A DNA stretch of 64,000 nt, taken from Campanula takesimana (lineage: Eukaryota > Streptophyta > Magnoliopsida > Asterales > Campanulaceae). Made by a program: the position numbers and the translations under genes. The first letter of the stretch is position 1; each line of letters opens with the position of its first letter. The notes under the pieces were generated by a model that did no database searches, was not told where the DNA came from, and was given only the letters and a program-made list of their open reading frames with translations. Below are positions 1 to 10,786 of the stretch, piece by piece. The stretch lies in the NCBI GenBank assembly GCA_026119855.1, contig JAOWBW010000441.1, positions 310,001 through 374,000 on the forward strand, in the 5' to 3' direction.

Positions 1-147
1 ATGACAAAGGTCTGAATTGTTAACGGTGATTCTGTCTACTACGTCAAACTCATATTTTCATAAACATAATTGATGTGGCATAGGATGTATGGAGGCACAT
101 CTTCAGTTATTAACTGAATGAATGATCTAGATTTTGGCATGCAAAAT
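1..147. other. Flank left of the Copia insertion
   Basis: Non-coding sequence left of the Copia element. The element inserted into one locus, so this should continue into the HPPD-like sequence that resumes at 5706. A resemblance to the HPPD intron near 30370-30420 is too weak to prove this. Confidence 0.4.
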
Positions 148-555
148 TATTGACAATACTACTGCTACTCACGTGGATCAATCTCATCAAGCAAATCATG
201 TACAAAATGATTATCCATTGAAGAATGAGGTGTACATATATAGAGATCTTACTAGTATACATAGTCCAGTTAGTTGGACCTAATAGACTAAAATGTATTC
301 TACAAGGTAGTCATGTGTAAATAAGTTTGTTATATGAACGGTTAGTTTGTTACATGTACAGCTGTAATTTAGACATGTCACGTGTATTAGTTTGTTAGAG
401 CTAGTTAGGACATTGTATATAAACTTTGTACAGTTACTCTTTGTCTGCAAGAAATCCAGTAGAAAATTTCCCAATTTGTGTTCTTCCAATTATCTTCAAT
501 AGATCAAGTTCTTTTCTTTGTTCATCAACAATGGATGATTTCATCACGTTCATCA
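148..555 (+). repeat. 5' LTR of the Copia element
   Basis: Starts TATTGACA and ends TTCATCA. Boundaries are fixed by the aaaat target duplication and by the primer-binding site that follows at once. A TATATAAA box at 416-423 is the likely promoter. The outer dinucleotides are TA...CA instead of the usual TG...CA. Confidence 0.92.
416..423 (+). promoter_or_regulatory. TATA box of the Copia 5' LTR
   Basis: TATATAAA lies about 130 bp before the LTR end, a usual place for the U3/R promoter. The same motif is at 5566-5573 in the other LTR. Confidence 0.6.
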
Positions 556-567
556 TGGTATCAAAGC
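556..567 (+). promoter_or_regulatory. Primer-binding site, initiator methionine tRNA type
   Basis: TGGTATCAAAGC follows the left LTR directly. It is one base from TGGTATCAGAGC, the classical plant Copia site complementary to the 3' end of initiator tRNA-Met. Confidence 0.85.
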
Positions 568-751
568 TTAGATCCTCCTAAATCTTTGTCAATTTTTGCT
601 GTGGTAAACATCTTTGCCCTAATTTTTTCCATTTTTTTTTCTCGTTGATCATTCTCTTTTTTTCGTATTTCCGTTTGATCAATTGTTCCTTTTTTGAATC
701 TCGATTATCCTTTTATTTTTGATTCTCCGTTTCTTCATTCCTGATTCGATC

Positions 752-1435
752 ATGACTATTGAAGTTCCTAGTGATAACCAATCCACTGGTTCTGCACAAT
801 CTTCGTCTCAAAATGCAGAAATTTCAATCGAATCGAACATGCATCCGCTGTTCTTCCATAACAACGATCATCCTGGCCTTGTTCTGATTTCGAGAAAGCT
901 CTCCGGTTCCGAAAATTACAGTTCCTGGAGACGATCCATGGAAATTGCTCTCTCAGCCAAAAACAAATTAGGTTTAGTCGATGGATCATTCATCGAACCA
1001 GCCAAAGGCACTCAACTGTACTCTTTGTGGAAACGTGCTAATGATATGATTATTTCCTGGATTTTCAACGTTGTGAATGAAGAAATTGGTAATAGCCTGA
1101 GTTTCGTTACCACTGCTCGCTCTGTTTGGACTCAACTATTCCATAGATTTTCTTCAATTGATGCACACAGGATTTTTCAATTAGAGAAGGATTTGCACAG
1201 ACTTGAACAAGGTCCATCTTCTGTTGAATACTACTATCATAAATTGAAAGGCTTATGGGATGAAAGTGCAGCCCTAGACACTATTAGCATATGCAGCTGT
1301 CCTTGTGTTTGTGGAATTAGTAGATCAAACGAACAAAGAGAAGAAAGGAAACAGTTAATGCAATTTTTGATGGGCCTTCATGACAGATTTGTTGGGGGTA
1401 AGAGGTTAAGTCCTTCGCACTACTCCCTTACCTAA
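752..1435 (+). pseudogene. Copia gag, N-terminal part, frame broken
   Basis: Begins at the ATG at 752 and encodes a Copia-type gag with the usual motif around NDHPGLVLISRKLSG, GSENYSSWRRSMEIAL and AKNKLGLVDGS. The frame is lost at a run of five G (1394-1398) where four would keep it open. In the restored frame a TAA at 1407-1409 replaces a probable CAA. Gag would package the element RNA into virus-like particles in the cytoplasm. Confidence 0.85.
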
Positions 1436-1454
1436 TCTGGACCAAGCTTTTAAC

Positions 1455-2132
1455 ATGGTCAAACTGGAAGAAACTTTGAGTCATGGATATATTCCTGGCA
1501 TTTCTGATCCTATGGCTATGAATGTTAATGCTAAACCATCTTTGAATACCACTTCAACTTCTCTTGGTGCTGTGAATGCCTCTTATCAAGGCAAATCCAC
1601 TTATGTTAAACCTCCTTTTAAGAAAGGGATTTTTTGCAACTATTGCAATAAGGAGGGACATGTTAAGGGTGAATGCTTCAAACTCCATGGATTCCCTGTT
1701 GGACATCCATTTCACAACAGAAATTTTGATAGTAAGGGCAAAACCTACAACACTCCTAAACCTACCATTCAATCAGCACCATCAAAAGCCATGAATGTCT
1801 ATGGTGCTGATTGTGACAAACCTACTTCCAGCTCTGTTAGCTTAGAACAGTTGCAAGCCCAACTGAATCAAGTGATGTTGCTGATACAGCAGAAGCCCCA
1901 ACATTCTCCTGAAGATCATCTGCATCAGACTTTAACAGAAGCACAGATTCATGCTGCTGGTATGACCTTTTCTGACTCAATCTCTTACATTGGTTCTTTG
2001 CACAATCTTAATGCTTGGATTATAGACTCTGGTGCCACTGATCACATATGTGTTTCCATTCATCTTATGCACAATGTGATTCCTTTGGTTTCTCCTATCA
2101 TCTTGTCTCTTCTCAATGGTGCAAAAAATTAG
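1455..2132 (+). pseudogene. Copia gag C-terminus: zinc knuckle and start of protease
   Basis: Continues the gag-pol polyprotein in another frame. The zinc knuckle CNYCNKEGHVKGEC binds the element RNA. WIIDSGATDHIC carries the aspartic protease active site. The frame ends at a run of six A (2123-2128) where five would continue into the next segment at 2116, so this is a one-base insertion. Confidence 0.88.
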
Positions 2133-2991
2133 TGTCACACATCATGGCTCTGTGACCATTTCAGACTCTCTCACTCTGCACCATGTCCTACTTGTTCCCA
2201 CCTTTCATTTCAATCTATTATCTGTTTCTAAGTTACTGGAACACAATTCTTACTCTATACAATTCATTAATTCCAAATGTCTTTTCCAGGACCAACATTT
2301 GATGAAAATGGTGGCCACTGGAGAGCTTCATGATGGATTGTACATTCTTCACAGTAAACAAATTTCCTCCAAAAATGTTGTTCCCAATTTCCCTGTTTTT
2401 CCTTGTCAATCTACTTTGAATTCTTGTACTACCTCTACTTCCTTATGGCATACTAGACTTGGGCATGTTTCTCCTTTCCTCATAAATAAAATTGATTTTC
2501 CTGTTATTGTTTCTAATTCAAAGTCATGTTCTGATGTTGTTTCTGATGCTATCTGTGACACTTGTCATCTTTCTAAACAACATATGTTATCCTTTCCCAC
2601 TAGTGTCACACATACTAATTCTCCATTTGATATTTTACATTGTGACTTATGGGGTCCATATAGACATACTACCCTCAATGGGTGTAGATATTTTTTAACT
2701 CTGGTAGATGACTTCACTAGATCTACTTGGACCTTCCTCATGACAACCAAACAACATGTTTTCTCCATATTCAGGAACTTCAAAGCCTTTGTTCATACCC
2801 AATTTCAGACCATCATCAAAACCATTCGATCAGATAATGGCTCTGAGTTTTTTAACCAAGAATTATCTCCTTTTCTAGCCTCATTAGGCATCATCCATGA
2901 GAGTTCTTGTGTTAGAACACCACAACAAAATGGTGTTGTTGAGAGGAAACATCAACAGCTTCTCAACATTTCCAGAGCTCTCAGATTTTAA
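2116..2991 (+). pseudogene. Copia pol: protease end, GAG-pre-integrase and integrase core
   Basis: Contains the pre-integrase motif LWHTRLGHVS and the integrase catalytic core: first Asp in HCDLWGP, second Asp in RSDNGSEF and the Glu in NGVVERKHQ. The segment ends at a TAA (2989-2991) just before GLPINFWGH, where related elements usually have a coding triplet. The same frame is open again after it, so this is a point nonsense change, probably CAA to TAA. The integrase C-terminal part continues to about 3300. Confidence 0.9.
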
Positions 2992-3728
2992 TCTGGCCTT
3001 CCTATTAATTTTTGGGGTCATTGTCTCCTCACAGCTACATATCTTATTAACCTCATCCCCACCAGTGCTACAAATTTCCAAATTCCTTATAAACTTCTTC
3101 ATAATAAAGATCCTCCTTATATTCATCTCAGAAATTTTGGATGTCTTTGTTATGCCTCTCAGCATTCCTCAGACAAATTTGCCCCTAGATCCATCCCTGC
3201 TATTTTTATTGGATATCTATATGGTCAAAAAGGCTACAAACTTTATAGCCTTTCCACTAAGACCATCTTTGTTAGCAGACATGTTCAATTTCATGAACAC
3301 ATTTTTCCCTATAAGCAAACCACTTCTTTTATTTCTCCTACTTCATCTCCTACTCCTATTATCTGGCCAATTGATGATCCTCAACCTTCATCTGCCATTC
3401 TTCTTCCTTCACATAATCCTGCCCTTTCTCATCATTCTGCCATTTCTCCTACTCCAATTCCTTCTCCCCATACCAACATCTCTCCTGCTCCCTCTTCTCT
3501 TCACAGTCCTCCTTTATCTTCTTCCCTACTCCTCTATCTCCCTTTCCTAAAGTTTCCAAAGCTCCCATTCGAACTTCTTCAAGGGTCAGACAACTCCCTG
3601 TCACTCTCAAAGATTACAAGGTCACTCTTCCATCTCATTCTACTTCTTTTGCTCATTCAAAGTACCATATTTCCAAATATCTTTCTTATTCCAATTGTTC
3701 TGCTCAGTACCTTCATTTCATCAATAAT
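2992..3728 (+). pseudogene. Copia integrase C-terminal region, frameshifted
   Basis: Reads on in the frame of 2116-2991 through NFGCLCYASQ, IPAIFIGYLYGQKGYKLYS and a Pro/Ser-rich linker, then shifts frame between about 3300 and 3540 to join the reverse transcriptase frame. The longer ORF seen here in a third frame is a shadow rich in Leu, Phe and Ile. Confidence 0.75.
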
Positions 3729-5303
3729 TTGAGTCATATAGTGGAACCACAGTCTTATTCTCAAGCTATTAAGGATCCTAGATGGATTGAAGCAATGTCT
3801 AAAGAGATTGCTGCTTTAGAAACTAATCATACTTGGCAGCTTGTTCCTTTGCCTCCTGGTAAGTCTCCTGTAGGTTGCCGATGGGTATACAAAGTTAAGT
3901 ATCATGCTAATGGTACCATTGAAAGATTCAAAGCCAGACTGGTAGCAAAAGGCTACACTCAATCTGAAGGCATTGACTACCAGGAGACTTTCTCCCCTGT
4001 TGCTAAAATGTCTACTGTTAGAACCCTTCTTGCCATTGCTGCATCCAAGGGTTGGTTTCTTAAACAGCTTGATGTTAATAATGCTTTCTTGCATGGTGAC
4101 TTAAATGAAGAAGTCTATATGAGTTTGCCACAAGGATATTCTTCCAAACCTCTTCCTGACATGGTGTGCAAACTCACTAAGTCTCTTTATGGCCTCAAAC
4201 AAGCCTCCAGACAATGGTTCCAAAAGTTGACTGAATCCTTGTTATCTTTGGGTTATGTTCAATGTTCTTCAGACTACTCTTTGTTTACTTTTACCACCCC
4301 TACTTCTTTCACTGCAGCCTTGGTATATGTGGATGACATTGTATTGGCAGGTGACTCTCTTTCTCAGATCAACTCTTTGAAGTCCTTCTTAGACACCACT
4401 TTCAGTATTAAAGACTTGGGTGATATCAAATATTATTTGGGAATTGAAATTTTGAGATCTTCTGCTGGTATTCACCTTTGTCAAAGGAAATATGCTCTTG
4501 ACCTTCTTGAAAATGCTAATCTTCTGGATGCCAAACCTCTTACCATTCCTCTTGATCCAAATGCAAAATATCAGCAATCTGTTGGAGAACCTCTTTCTGA
4601 TCCTTCCATATATCGACAGCTCATTGGTAGACTTCTCTATTTGACTATTACTAGACCGGATCTTAGTTTTGCTGTCCAAATGTTAAGTCAATTTTCTCAT
4701 GATCCCAGACAACCCCATCTTCAGGCTGTTCATAGACTTCTCAGATATGTCAAAGCCTCTCCTGGCCAAGGTCTATTTTTCCCTGCTAATACTACCTTAT
4801 CCCTTCATGCTTATTGTGATAGTGATTGGGCAGGGAATCCTGATGATCGCAAATCAGTTTCTGGTTTTTGTTTGTTTCTTGGTGCTTCTCTTATTTCTTG
4901 GCATTCCAAGAAACAGTCTGTCGTTTCTCGGTCCTCTGCTGAGGCTGAGTATAGGGCCATGGCTACTACCTGTTGTGAAATCATCTGGCTTCATGGATTG
5001 TTGAAAGAATTACAGATTTCCATTAATCTGCCAATACCTCTTAATTGTGATAGCTCTGCTGCCATTAGCATTGCTTCTAACCCTGTCTTTCATGCTCGAA
5101 CCAAACATATTGAGTTAGACTGTCACTTTGTTAGAGAGAAGATTCAAAGTGGTCTCATCAAACCTTCTTTTGTTCCTACCTCTTCTCAACTTGCTGATAT
5201 CTTTACAAAGTCTCTTGGTAAACACTTACATTGGCAATTCTTGCACAAGTTAAGGGTTCTTTGTCCCTTTAACCCTTCAACTTGTGGGGGGGGGGGGTAT
5301 TGA
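3729..5303 (+). pseudogene. Copia reverse transcriptase and RNase H, 3' end of broken polyprotein
   Basis: A 525-codon open segment without its own start codon. The reverse transcriptase begins near EAMSKEIAALETNHTWQLV, followed by WVYKVKYHANGTIERFKARL, QLDVNNAFLHGDL and the catalytic YVDDIVLAG. RNase H carries CDSDWAGNPDDRKSVSGFC, SRSSAEAEYRAMA and the end motif ADIFTKSL. This is the only long undamaged domain block of the element. It ends three bases into the right LTR region, after the G tract is read as glycines. Confidence 0.93.
5286..5297 (+). promoter_or_regulatory. Polypurine tract of the Copia element
   Basis: Twelve consecutive G immediately before the right LTR. This is the expected place for the plus-strand primer, and it supports an LTR start at TATTGACA (5298). 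Confidence 0.85.
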
Positions 5304-5705
5304 CAATACTACTGCTACTCACGTGGATCAATCTCATCAAGCAAATCATGTACAAAATGATTATCCATTGAAGAATGAGGTGTACATATATAGAGATCTT
5401 ACTAGTATACATAGTCCAGTTAGTTGGACCTAATAGACTAAAATGTATTCTACAAGGTAGTCATGTGTAAATAAGTTTGTTATATGAACGGTTAGTTTGT
5501 TACATGTACAGCTGTAATTTAGACACGGCACGTGTATTAGTTTGTTAGAGCTAGTTAGGACATTGTATATAAACTTTGTACAGTTACTCTTTGTCTGCAA
5601 GAAATCCAGTAGAAAATTTCTCAATTTGTGTTCTTCCAATTATCTTCAATAGATCAAGTTCTTTTCTTTGTTCATCAACAATGGATGATTTCATCACGTT
5701 CATCA
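5298..5705 (+). repeat. 3' LTR of the Copia element
   Basis: Differs from the left LTR at three positions, two of them in the stretch around 5526-5529 and one near 5621. It is followed by the target duplication aaaat. Confidence 0.95.
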
Positions 5706-6330
5706 AAAATAAGTGTCAAGGTGTTGCTCGTTCTTAATATCCTATGTTGTTGCATTTTGCGACGAATGCCTATAAAAATTAGTGTATGCCTACGCGTTAA
5801 AATGTACAGAGTTTGATCCTTTTTTTTTCTTCTTCATTTCTTTTACCTATTTGTGGTTTCAGATGTATCTACCTTTTGTCTATTTCTTATGCGGGTACAC
5901 ATTTTTTATCTTTATGCTTCTCTAGTGCGAAAACAGTTGCTAGATACTTTTTGAATTGTATGACAGTAGTATGTTTAATTCTTTATCAAAATGTTTAATA
6001 AAATAATTTATGTGAGCAGGCCGACGATGTTCATAGAGATAATTCAGAGAGCGAGGTGCTTGAGGAAGGGAAGATGAACCAGAAGGCTGGGTGTGGAGGG
6101 TTTGGAAAGGGAAACTTCGCAGAGCTCTACAAATCCATTGAGGAATACGAGAAGACACTCGAAGCAAAGCAGCTCCCTCCAACTGCTGCTTTATCGATTA
6201 GGAGCGGAGGAAAGACTTATATAACTATATGCTCAACTGAGAATAATGGAGAACAGATCCTTTTCACATAAGCTAGCTTGAATATCAGGAGTTGGTGAAA
6301 AGGGATAATTAAATTAACATGGATTGATGT
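5706..6330 (+). pseudogene. HPD: Decayed duplicate of the HPPD gene 3' end (intron end, last exon, 3' flank)
   Basis: The region at 6020-6190 is closely similar to the last exon of the intact HPPD gene (31476-31656), including the acceptor AG, the KMNQKAGCGGFGKGNF segment and the EEYEKTLEAKQLPPTAA end. The preceding 300 bp also resemble the HPPD intron around 30420-30620. Compared with the intact exon, about 10 bases are missing after the RCL-equivalent codons near 6060, which shifts the frame and soon gives TGA. The stop codon region and early 3' UTR are also deleted after GCTGCT (6190). No first exon is present in the window to the left. It is a partial duplicate and almost certainly not functional. 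The Copia element at 148 inserted into it. Confidence 0.85.
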
Positions 6331-6997
6331 ATCATCCTACTCAAATGTAATGTACGACCTACGCGTTATTAGAAGCAAATGGCCTTGAACTCTCCCTCTC
6401 TATCTCACACACTCATGCAAAAATACAAGCGTCCCGTCCCTATGGTGATTTTGGGTCTTGCATCCTGCCGTTTTCTTAATGCTTAGTTTGTTTTTTAGGA
6501 TACGTACTCACTATGACCAAACCCCTTACGCCGTCCAATTGCGTTACAAAAATTTAGCATAAGTGAAAATGCAAAGAAGCACACACTTCACTTTCTCCTC
6601 ACCAACTAACCATATTAGGCCAAAAAAGCTGCCGTGAAAATGTAATGTATTTTTGCATAATCTTTTAATATAATGCATCCCCTACTCATTAGTGACCGGT
6701 GTCTTACGTACATTTGAATAAATTATCAAATAATGCAATGCACAAATTCTTACCCACACGATGTTAAAAATCCTAACCGAATGCGGACGCGGCATATAAG
6801 GTGTAATTTGGACTTCGAGTCAGCATGTTTTTAGGGGTAAATTGTGAACTTCTATGACAAAAAACTCATGGGGGATTTCCTAGTCATCTCTATCTACTTG
6901 ACAACCAAAACCCCACAACCCCAACGCACCAAACACCGCATCCCTTCCATCCAGTCACCAATGCAAAGTCAAAAAACGCATTCGAAGCCACACACTA
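6331..6997. other. Intergenic, no gene seen
   Basis: AT-rich spacer. Stretches at 6640-6740 with repeated aataatgca-type words resemble the inverted repeat upstream of HPPD at 26140-26400. No coding pattern seen. Confidence 0.5.
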
Positions 6998-7266
6998 CCT
7001 CCGTCCCATAATAAGGGTTACTTATTTCCCTTTTGAGGATTCAATAACAAAGGTTACTATCCAAAAATGGAACTGAAAAATACTTCTTTATACAATAGTA
7101 CCCACTAGCTCACTTATAATAACAATCCACTTACTATTCCCTATCTCACATTCTCTCTCCTACTTTACTATTCATACGCATAATACCTACTCCACTATCA
7201 ATGTTATATTTGCTTTTCCTTGAATCCCTGCATTCAATTTTATACCCTTATTATGGGATGAGGGAG
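6998..7266. mobile_element. Stowaway-type MITE (Tc1/mariner)
   Basis: Inverted ends cctccgtccc...gggatgagggag flanked by TA on both sides (6996-6997, 7267-7268). Its interior has the ccactcattctctctcctac-type words shared with the copies at 34095 and 54223. Confidence 0.8.
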
Positions 7267-7268
7267 TA

Positions 7269-8421
7269 TTCAAGAACTCAAAATCACACTAAGCAAGAAA
7301 GTCTTTGAAAGAATTCAATATCACATATTCAAAGTCACAGAAAACACAACAAAAAGGCTAACACGAATTTGAAAGAATGTCAAAATAAAAGATTCAAGGC
7401 ATTTTTGCTCAAAATATATTCAAACAAACTTAGAAATTCTGGTCGATAATAGCTCCCACCAGCGGGGAGATCCTTTTAATATCTCATGTCAACCACGTCA
7501 ACAACCTCTGTAGAAACGAAGTACGTAAACTATTGCCATCCCTTCCGAATGTGCTTCCTTAAACCCCATGACAATTGTGACTCTCTATAGAGACCAACCC
7601 ATTTAGTCCGAACCAAATTTGCTAGTTGGTGGGTAGGGGAAATGTTTAGTTCTAAGAGAGAGAGAGAGAGTGAGTGAGTGAGGGGCGACTGTGGGGAGAT
7701 GGAGGAAGAGGAAGACGTGCAGGTACAAATTTTATGGGAGGAATGGTAGATTGTGTGTTCTAGGCGTGGATTTGGCGGCGACAATAAAGAAGTGCGACAG
7801 GGCTTGGGGTCGGGGATGAGAGTGCAGGGTGGGTAGGGGAGAGATGAAGAGGGGATTTACGGTGAGGATGGGAGAGGCGCGACATTGGGGCGAAGCTGAG
7901 GGGTAGGTGGAGGTGGAGTCGGACTGGGTGGGGGAGTAGATCGTGAACATAAGGAAGACGGTCCTTCTTCATTAGAGGAGATATAAAGGCACTTAAAGAC
8001 TTAGGGGAGGAGTATAAAAGGCACTCATATCCATTAGATATTTAACGGGTGTTAGTTTATGTTGCTAATAATAATATTAGTCTTTTTTTTTTCTTGCTTG
8101 GCCATGTAGATCGTTAATATTCCACGCCAGCTTTCCATTAACACCTTCCATTAAAAAAATAGTACATTGCATTATTTGTAAGAAGTTCGGAAATTATGTT
8201 GTATCTCAATGTTACTAACAAGCACATTGCATTATGCAAAATTTCGGGAATCGTACAGTGCATAACCATGAATTATTCAACCGTATTTTGTTTGCCTCTA
8301 CTATTCGTGACAATCTTAGACTAAATGATCCAGTTTTGTAAAGAAGGTGACTTAGGTATGAATCATTAGTTTGTTGTCTGTTTTACTAAAGTGGGAGTCA
8401 GATAAGATAAACTGGGCAATA
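7269..8421. other. Intergenic with a G-rich block and AG microsatellite
   Basis: An (AG)n/(GTGA)n tract lies at about 7652-7681. A G-rich block at 7680-7930 gives open frames on the minus strand that are low-complexity Ser/Pro/His and look like shadows. A short ATGGAGGAAGAGG stretch at 7698 is followed by a GT, but I cannot support a gene. Confidence 0.4.
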
Positions 8422-8542
8422 CTCCCTCGATCCCAAAAAAACAATCACACTTTTCTTTCTGGTTTCTTTCAGAAAGATAGTCTCACTATGAACTAAGTAC
8501 GACTATTAAATAGACTAAGGCAGTTTCTTTGGGACAAGGGAG
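8422..8542. mobile_element. Stowaway-type MITE, 121 bp
   Basis: Ends ctccctcgatccc and gggacaagggag are inverted and flanked by TA. Confidence 0.75.
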
Positions 8543-8730
8543 TATTTTGTTTAGTTTCTTGAGTGATTTTATGTTTCCAACTAGGTTTGGTGTTACTCCT
8601 GGAGGGAGTATTATACATTCATAAGTATGCTTGGACGTAACCATTTAATAAACTTGTTGTATCTCACTTGATTTATGGTTTATTGTGGAATATAATTTGT
8701 ATTTGTACGAATTGCATGCTTATTATTGTA

Positions 8731-8976
8731 TCACCTCCGTCCCGGAAAGATAGTCCCATTTAGTTTTGGGATGGTCAACACCTGTGAACTTTGACCACAT
8801 ATTAATGTCAATCTGATCATACCAATGAAATTTTATAAATTGTTTTCCATAAATCACTTAATGATTTATCAATAACAATTTTTAGAATTTCAATAGGATG
8901 ATTAATGTTTGGTCAAAGTTCTTAAGTGTTGACCTTCCCAAAATTAAATGGGACTATCTTTTTGAGACGGAGGGAG
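8731..8976. mobile_element. Stowaway-type MITE, 246 bp
   Basis: Ends tcacctccgtccc and gagacggagggag, with TA flanks. Subterminal parts agatagtcccattt and aaatgggactatct are inverted. It belongs to the subfamily also seen at 31097 and 53731. Confidence 0.82.
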
Positions 8977-9523
8977 TAGGGAACCCAATGAGACACCAGA
9001 AAAAGGACAGTAAGAGATCTTTTGTGCCTGGGAGTAAGGTGTTTAAACTACCATGTGTCATGTAGCTTTTTGTTCCTACTCAGTTCGAGGTTTGTGAGCT
9101 TACTGCTAGAACCATTTGATCCTGATAATCATAGATTTTTTGTTCACTAATTGGTTTCTAAACTTTCTTGCTGTGGCTAATGTTCTATTACTTCCTAGAT
9201 GAACATTTTTTTCTTTGTGCACATTGACATTGTTTTCCCATACTAAATGTCGCACCTTCCTTTTTCCTGCATCCCAAATAAATGTTGAGTTTCTAAATAA
9301 GGAAGTAGTCTTAGACCTTAGTGCAATTTTTGTCATTGGCTCATTGTACAAGCAATTCACAAGTAAGTAAAGCACATTTGTTATAAACGTTGACTAGTAA
9401 AATGCAACACTTATTTTTGTACGAAGGACGTATATGCTAGAGCTCAAGTGCATACATTTACACGAATCGCTTTTTGGGGATGATTTCTCTTCGTGCAACT
9501 TGATTGTTAATCATTTTGAGTTA
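8977..9523. other. Intergenic with a diverged dispersed repeat
   Basis: No gene seen. The part at about 9230-9420 resembles 21290-21460 in its order of words (aaatgtcgc, ccttcctttttcctgcatccca, acaagtaagtaaagcacat, cattgac). Confidence 0.4.
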
Positions 9524-9762
9524 CTCCCTCCGTCCCTAAATGAATGTCCAAATTTCATTTTAAGGGACACTTTTTATACAATTTAGTGGCAAAGATTCGT
9601 ATAGATTCTTGAATCTTCTTCCCGAACATTTAGTTTTGCAAGTAAAGAAACTAGTGAAAAAATTTGGTAAAAAAGCATTAGGGACCCTTTTTTTCTTTCA
9701 AAAAAGACATTCATTTTGGGACCCAAAAAAAACAACAACTTGAAAATGGACACTCGAGGTAG
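9524..9762. mobile_element. Stowaway-type MITE, 239 bp
   Basis: Left end ctccctccgtccc is intact and flanked by TA. The right end cactcgaggtag is degraded but also followed by TA. The subterminal aaatgaatgtcc pairs with the tgacattcattt region on the right. Related to the copy at 58813. Confidence 0.7.
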
Positions 9763-9812
9763 TATTTTGTTTATGATGATGGATAGGATGCTGAATACTA
9801 TGCTCTTAAAGA

Positions 9813-10064
9813 AGATACTTCCCCTTGCATGTTTGGTTCAATGGAGAAGCAGAGGTGGTCATATGCATGAAGCAAATAATTGAGAGGCTGATCTATGGTG
9901 AGTGAGCTTGTCTTTCAATCTTGCTTCCTAAAATGACAGATCTAGCCTCGTTTCTCACTTCATTGTGTTCTTGTACAGCGAAGGGCACTCAGAATGGTCG
10001 TGACTTCACCACAGTGACATCTGCTAACTGGATTAGTCAGGATGGATTTCGTTCCTTGAACTGA
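9813..10064 (+). CDS. Possible 3' end of an unrecognised gene (two exons)
   Basis: An open stretch 9813-9897 ends at a canonical donor (ATG|GTGAGT) and joins in frame to 9979-10064 after a pyrimidine-rich acceptor (ttcttgtacag), ending at TGA 10062-10064. Together they give 57 codons with an ordinary amino-acid mix: RYFPLHVWFNGEAE, MKQIIERLIYAKG and SANWISQDGFRSLN are visible. A stop lies just upstream of 9813 in this frame, so earlier exons, if any, would have to splice in there. I do not recognise the family. It may be a remnant or chance. Confidence 0.3.
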
Positions 10065-10206
10065 TCTCCCCAGTCGAGGGTGTTCCAAGTGTTCGGGCGT
10101 GCTTTAGTAATGTAAGTTCCATTTCTGTTTTTATCAGACGTAGTAATTCTGTTTTATTGGAGACATACTTCTGTATTGATGCCACTTTTAGTTTTAAATT
10201 AGTTTT

Positions 10207-10786
10207 TGATGACGCCCTAGATTTCTGGGGTCATGGAGACTAGATCTCCGGTTTGCTGTCTCTTGATCCTGATCACAACACAAACAAGAACACCGTTAAG
10301 ACCAAGGCCGGGTTGGAATCCGGCTTAGGCCCTCAGGTGTGAGAGTAAGATCTCTGAGGAAAACCTAAGAAGAAGGTTCCATGAAAACCTTGTGTGTGTG
10401 AATGGGATAGAGCACGTACACAAGGTACTAACCACCCTGGTACTGGGGGGACACGTGGCGAGTCCCCAGTGGATCGGTCAGGAGAGTGGCTGGGAAGGTG
10501 GCGTGTCTGTCAGGGAAGCATGGTTCCATCACCAACCGTTATGGTGCGTCAGGTACGGATAGGTGACGTCTCGTGTACGTTTGTGCCAGCTGGGCACTAC
10601 GGGCTCCTCAGGATAGCGGGAGGCAGAGTCATCTCGGGCATATATATCAGGGAGATCGGTCCCCTCGGGCTTACTTGCCCGCGTTCCTCGCCGGTTCGGT
10701 CCCAAGAGTTCAGGTCCGGTTCGGGCGTGTTAAGTCGCATTGATTTGGACTGGCGAGCATCCGGCCTAGAAGGCTCGGTCTCATCA
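10207..10786 (-). repeat. 3' LTR of the Tat element
   Basis: 580 bp. It lacks a 54-bp block present in the other LTR near 20529-20582. Its inner end is next to gtggcccctaact, whose complement (agttaggggccac) is the likely polypurine tract. Confidence 0.92.

Larger units (their letters stand above)
148..5705 (+). mobile_element. Ty1/Copia LTR retrotransposon, complete but disabled
   Basis: Two 408-bp LTRs (148-555, 5298-5705) differ at only three positions. The element is flanked by a perfect 5-bp target duplication aaaat (143-147 and 5706-5710). A primer-binding site follows the left LTR and a run of twelve G precedes the right LTR. Between them lie gag, a CCHC zinc knuckle, protease, integrase, reverse transcriptase and RNase H in the Copia order (integrase before RT). 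Several frameshifts and stops break the reading frame, so it cannot be autonomous as it stands. The low LTR divergence indicates a recent insertion. I do not assign a Copia lineage. Confidence 0.95.

Noticed and set aside
2897..3550. 217-aa hydrophobic ORF in the Copia element
   Set aside because: It is a shadow. The true integrase text (NFGCLCYASQ, IFIGYLYGQKGYK) is in another frame over the same bases.
7530..7972. Overlapping minus-strand ORFs rich in Ser, Pro and His
   Set aside because: Three frames are open at once over a G-rich block, which is typical of composition bias, with no domain or splice support.
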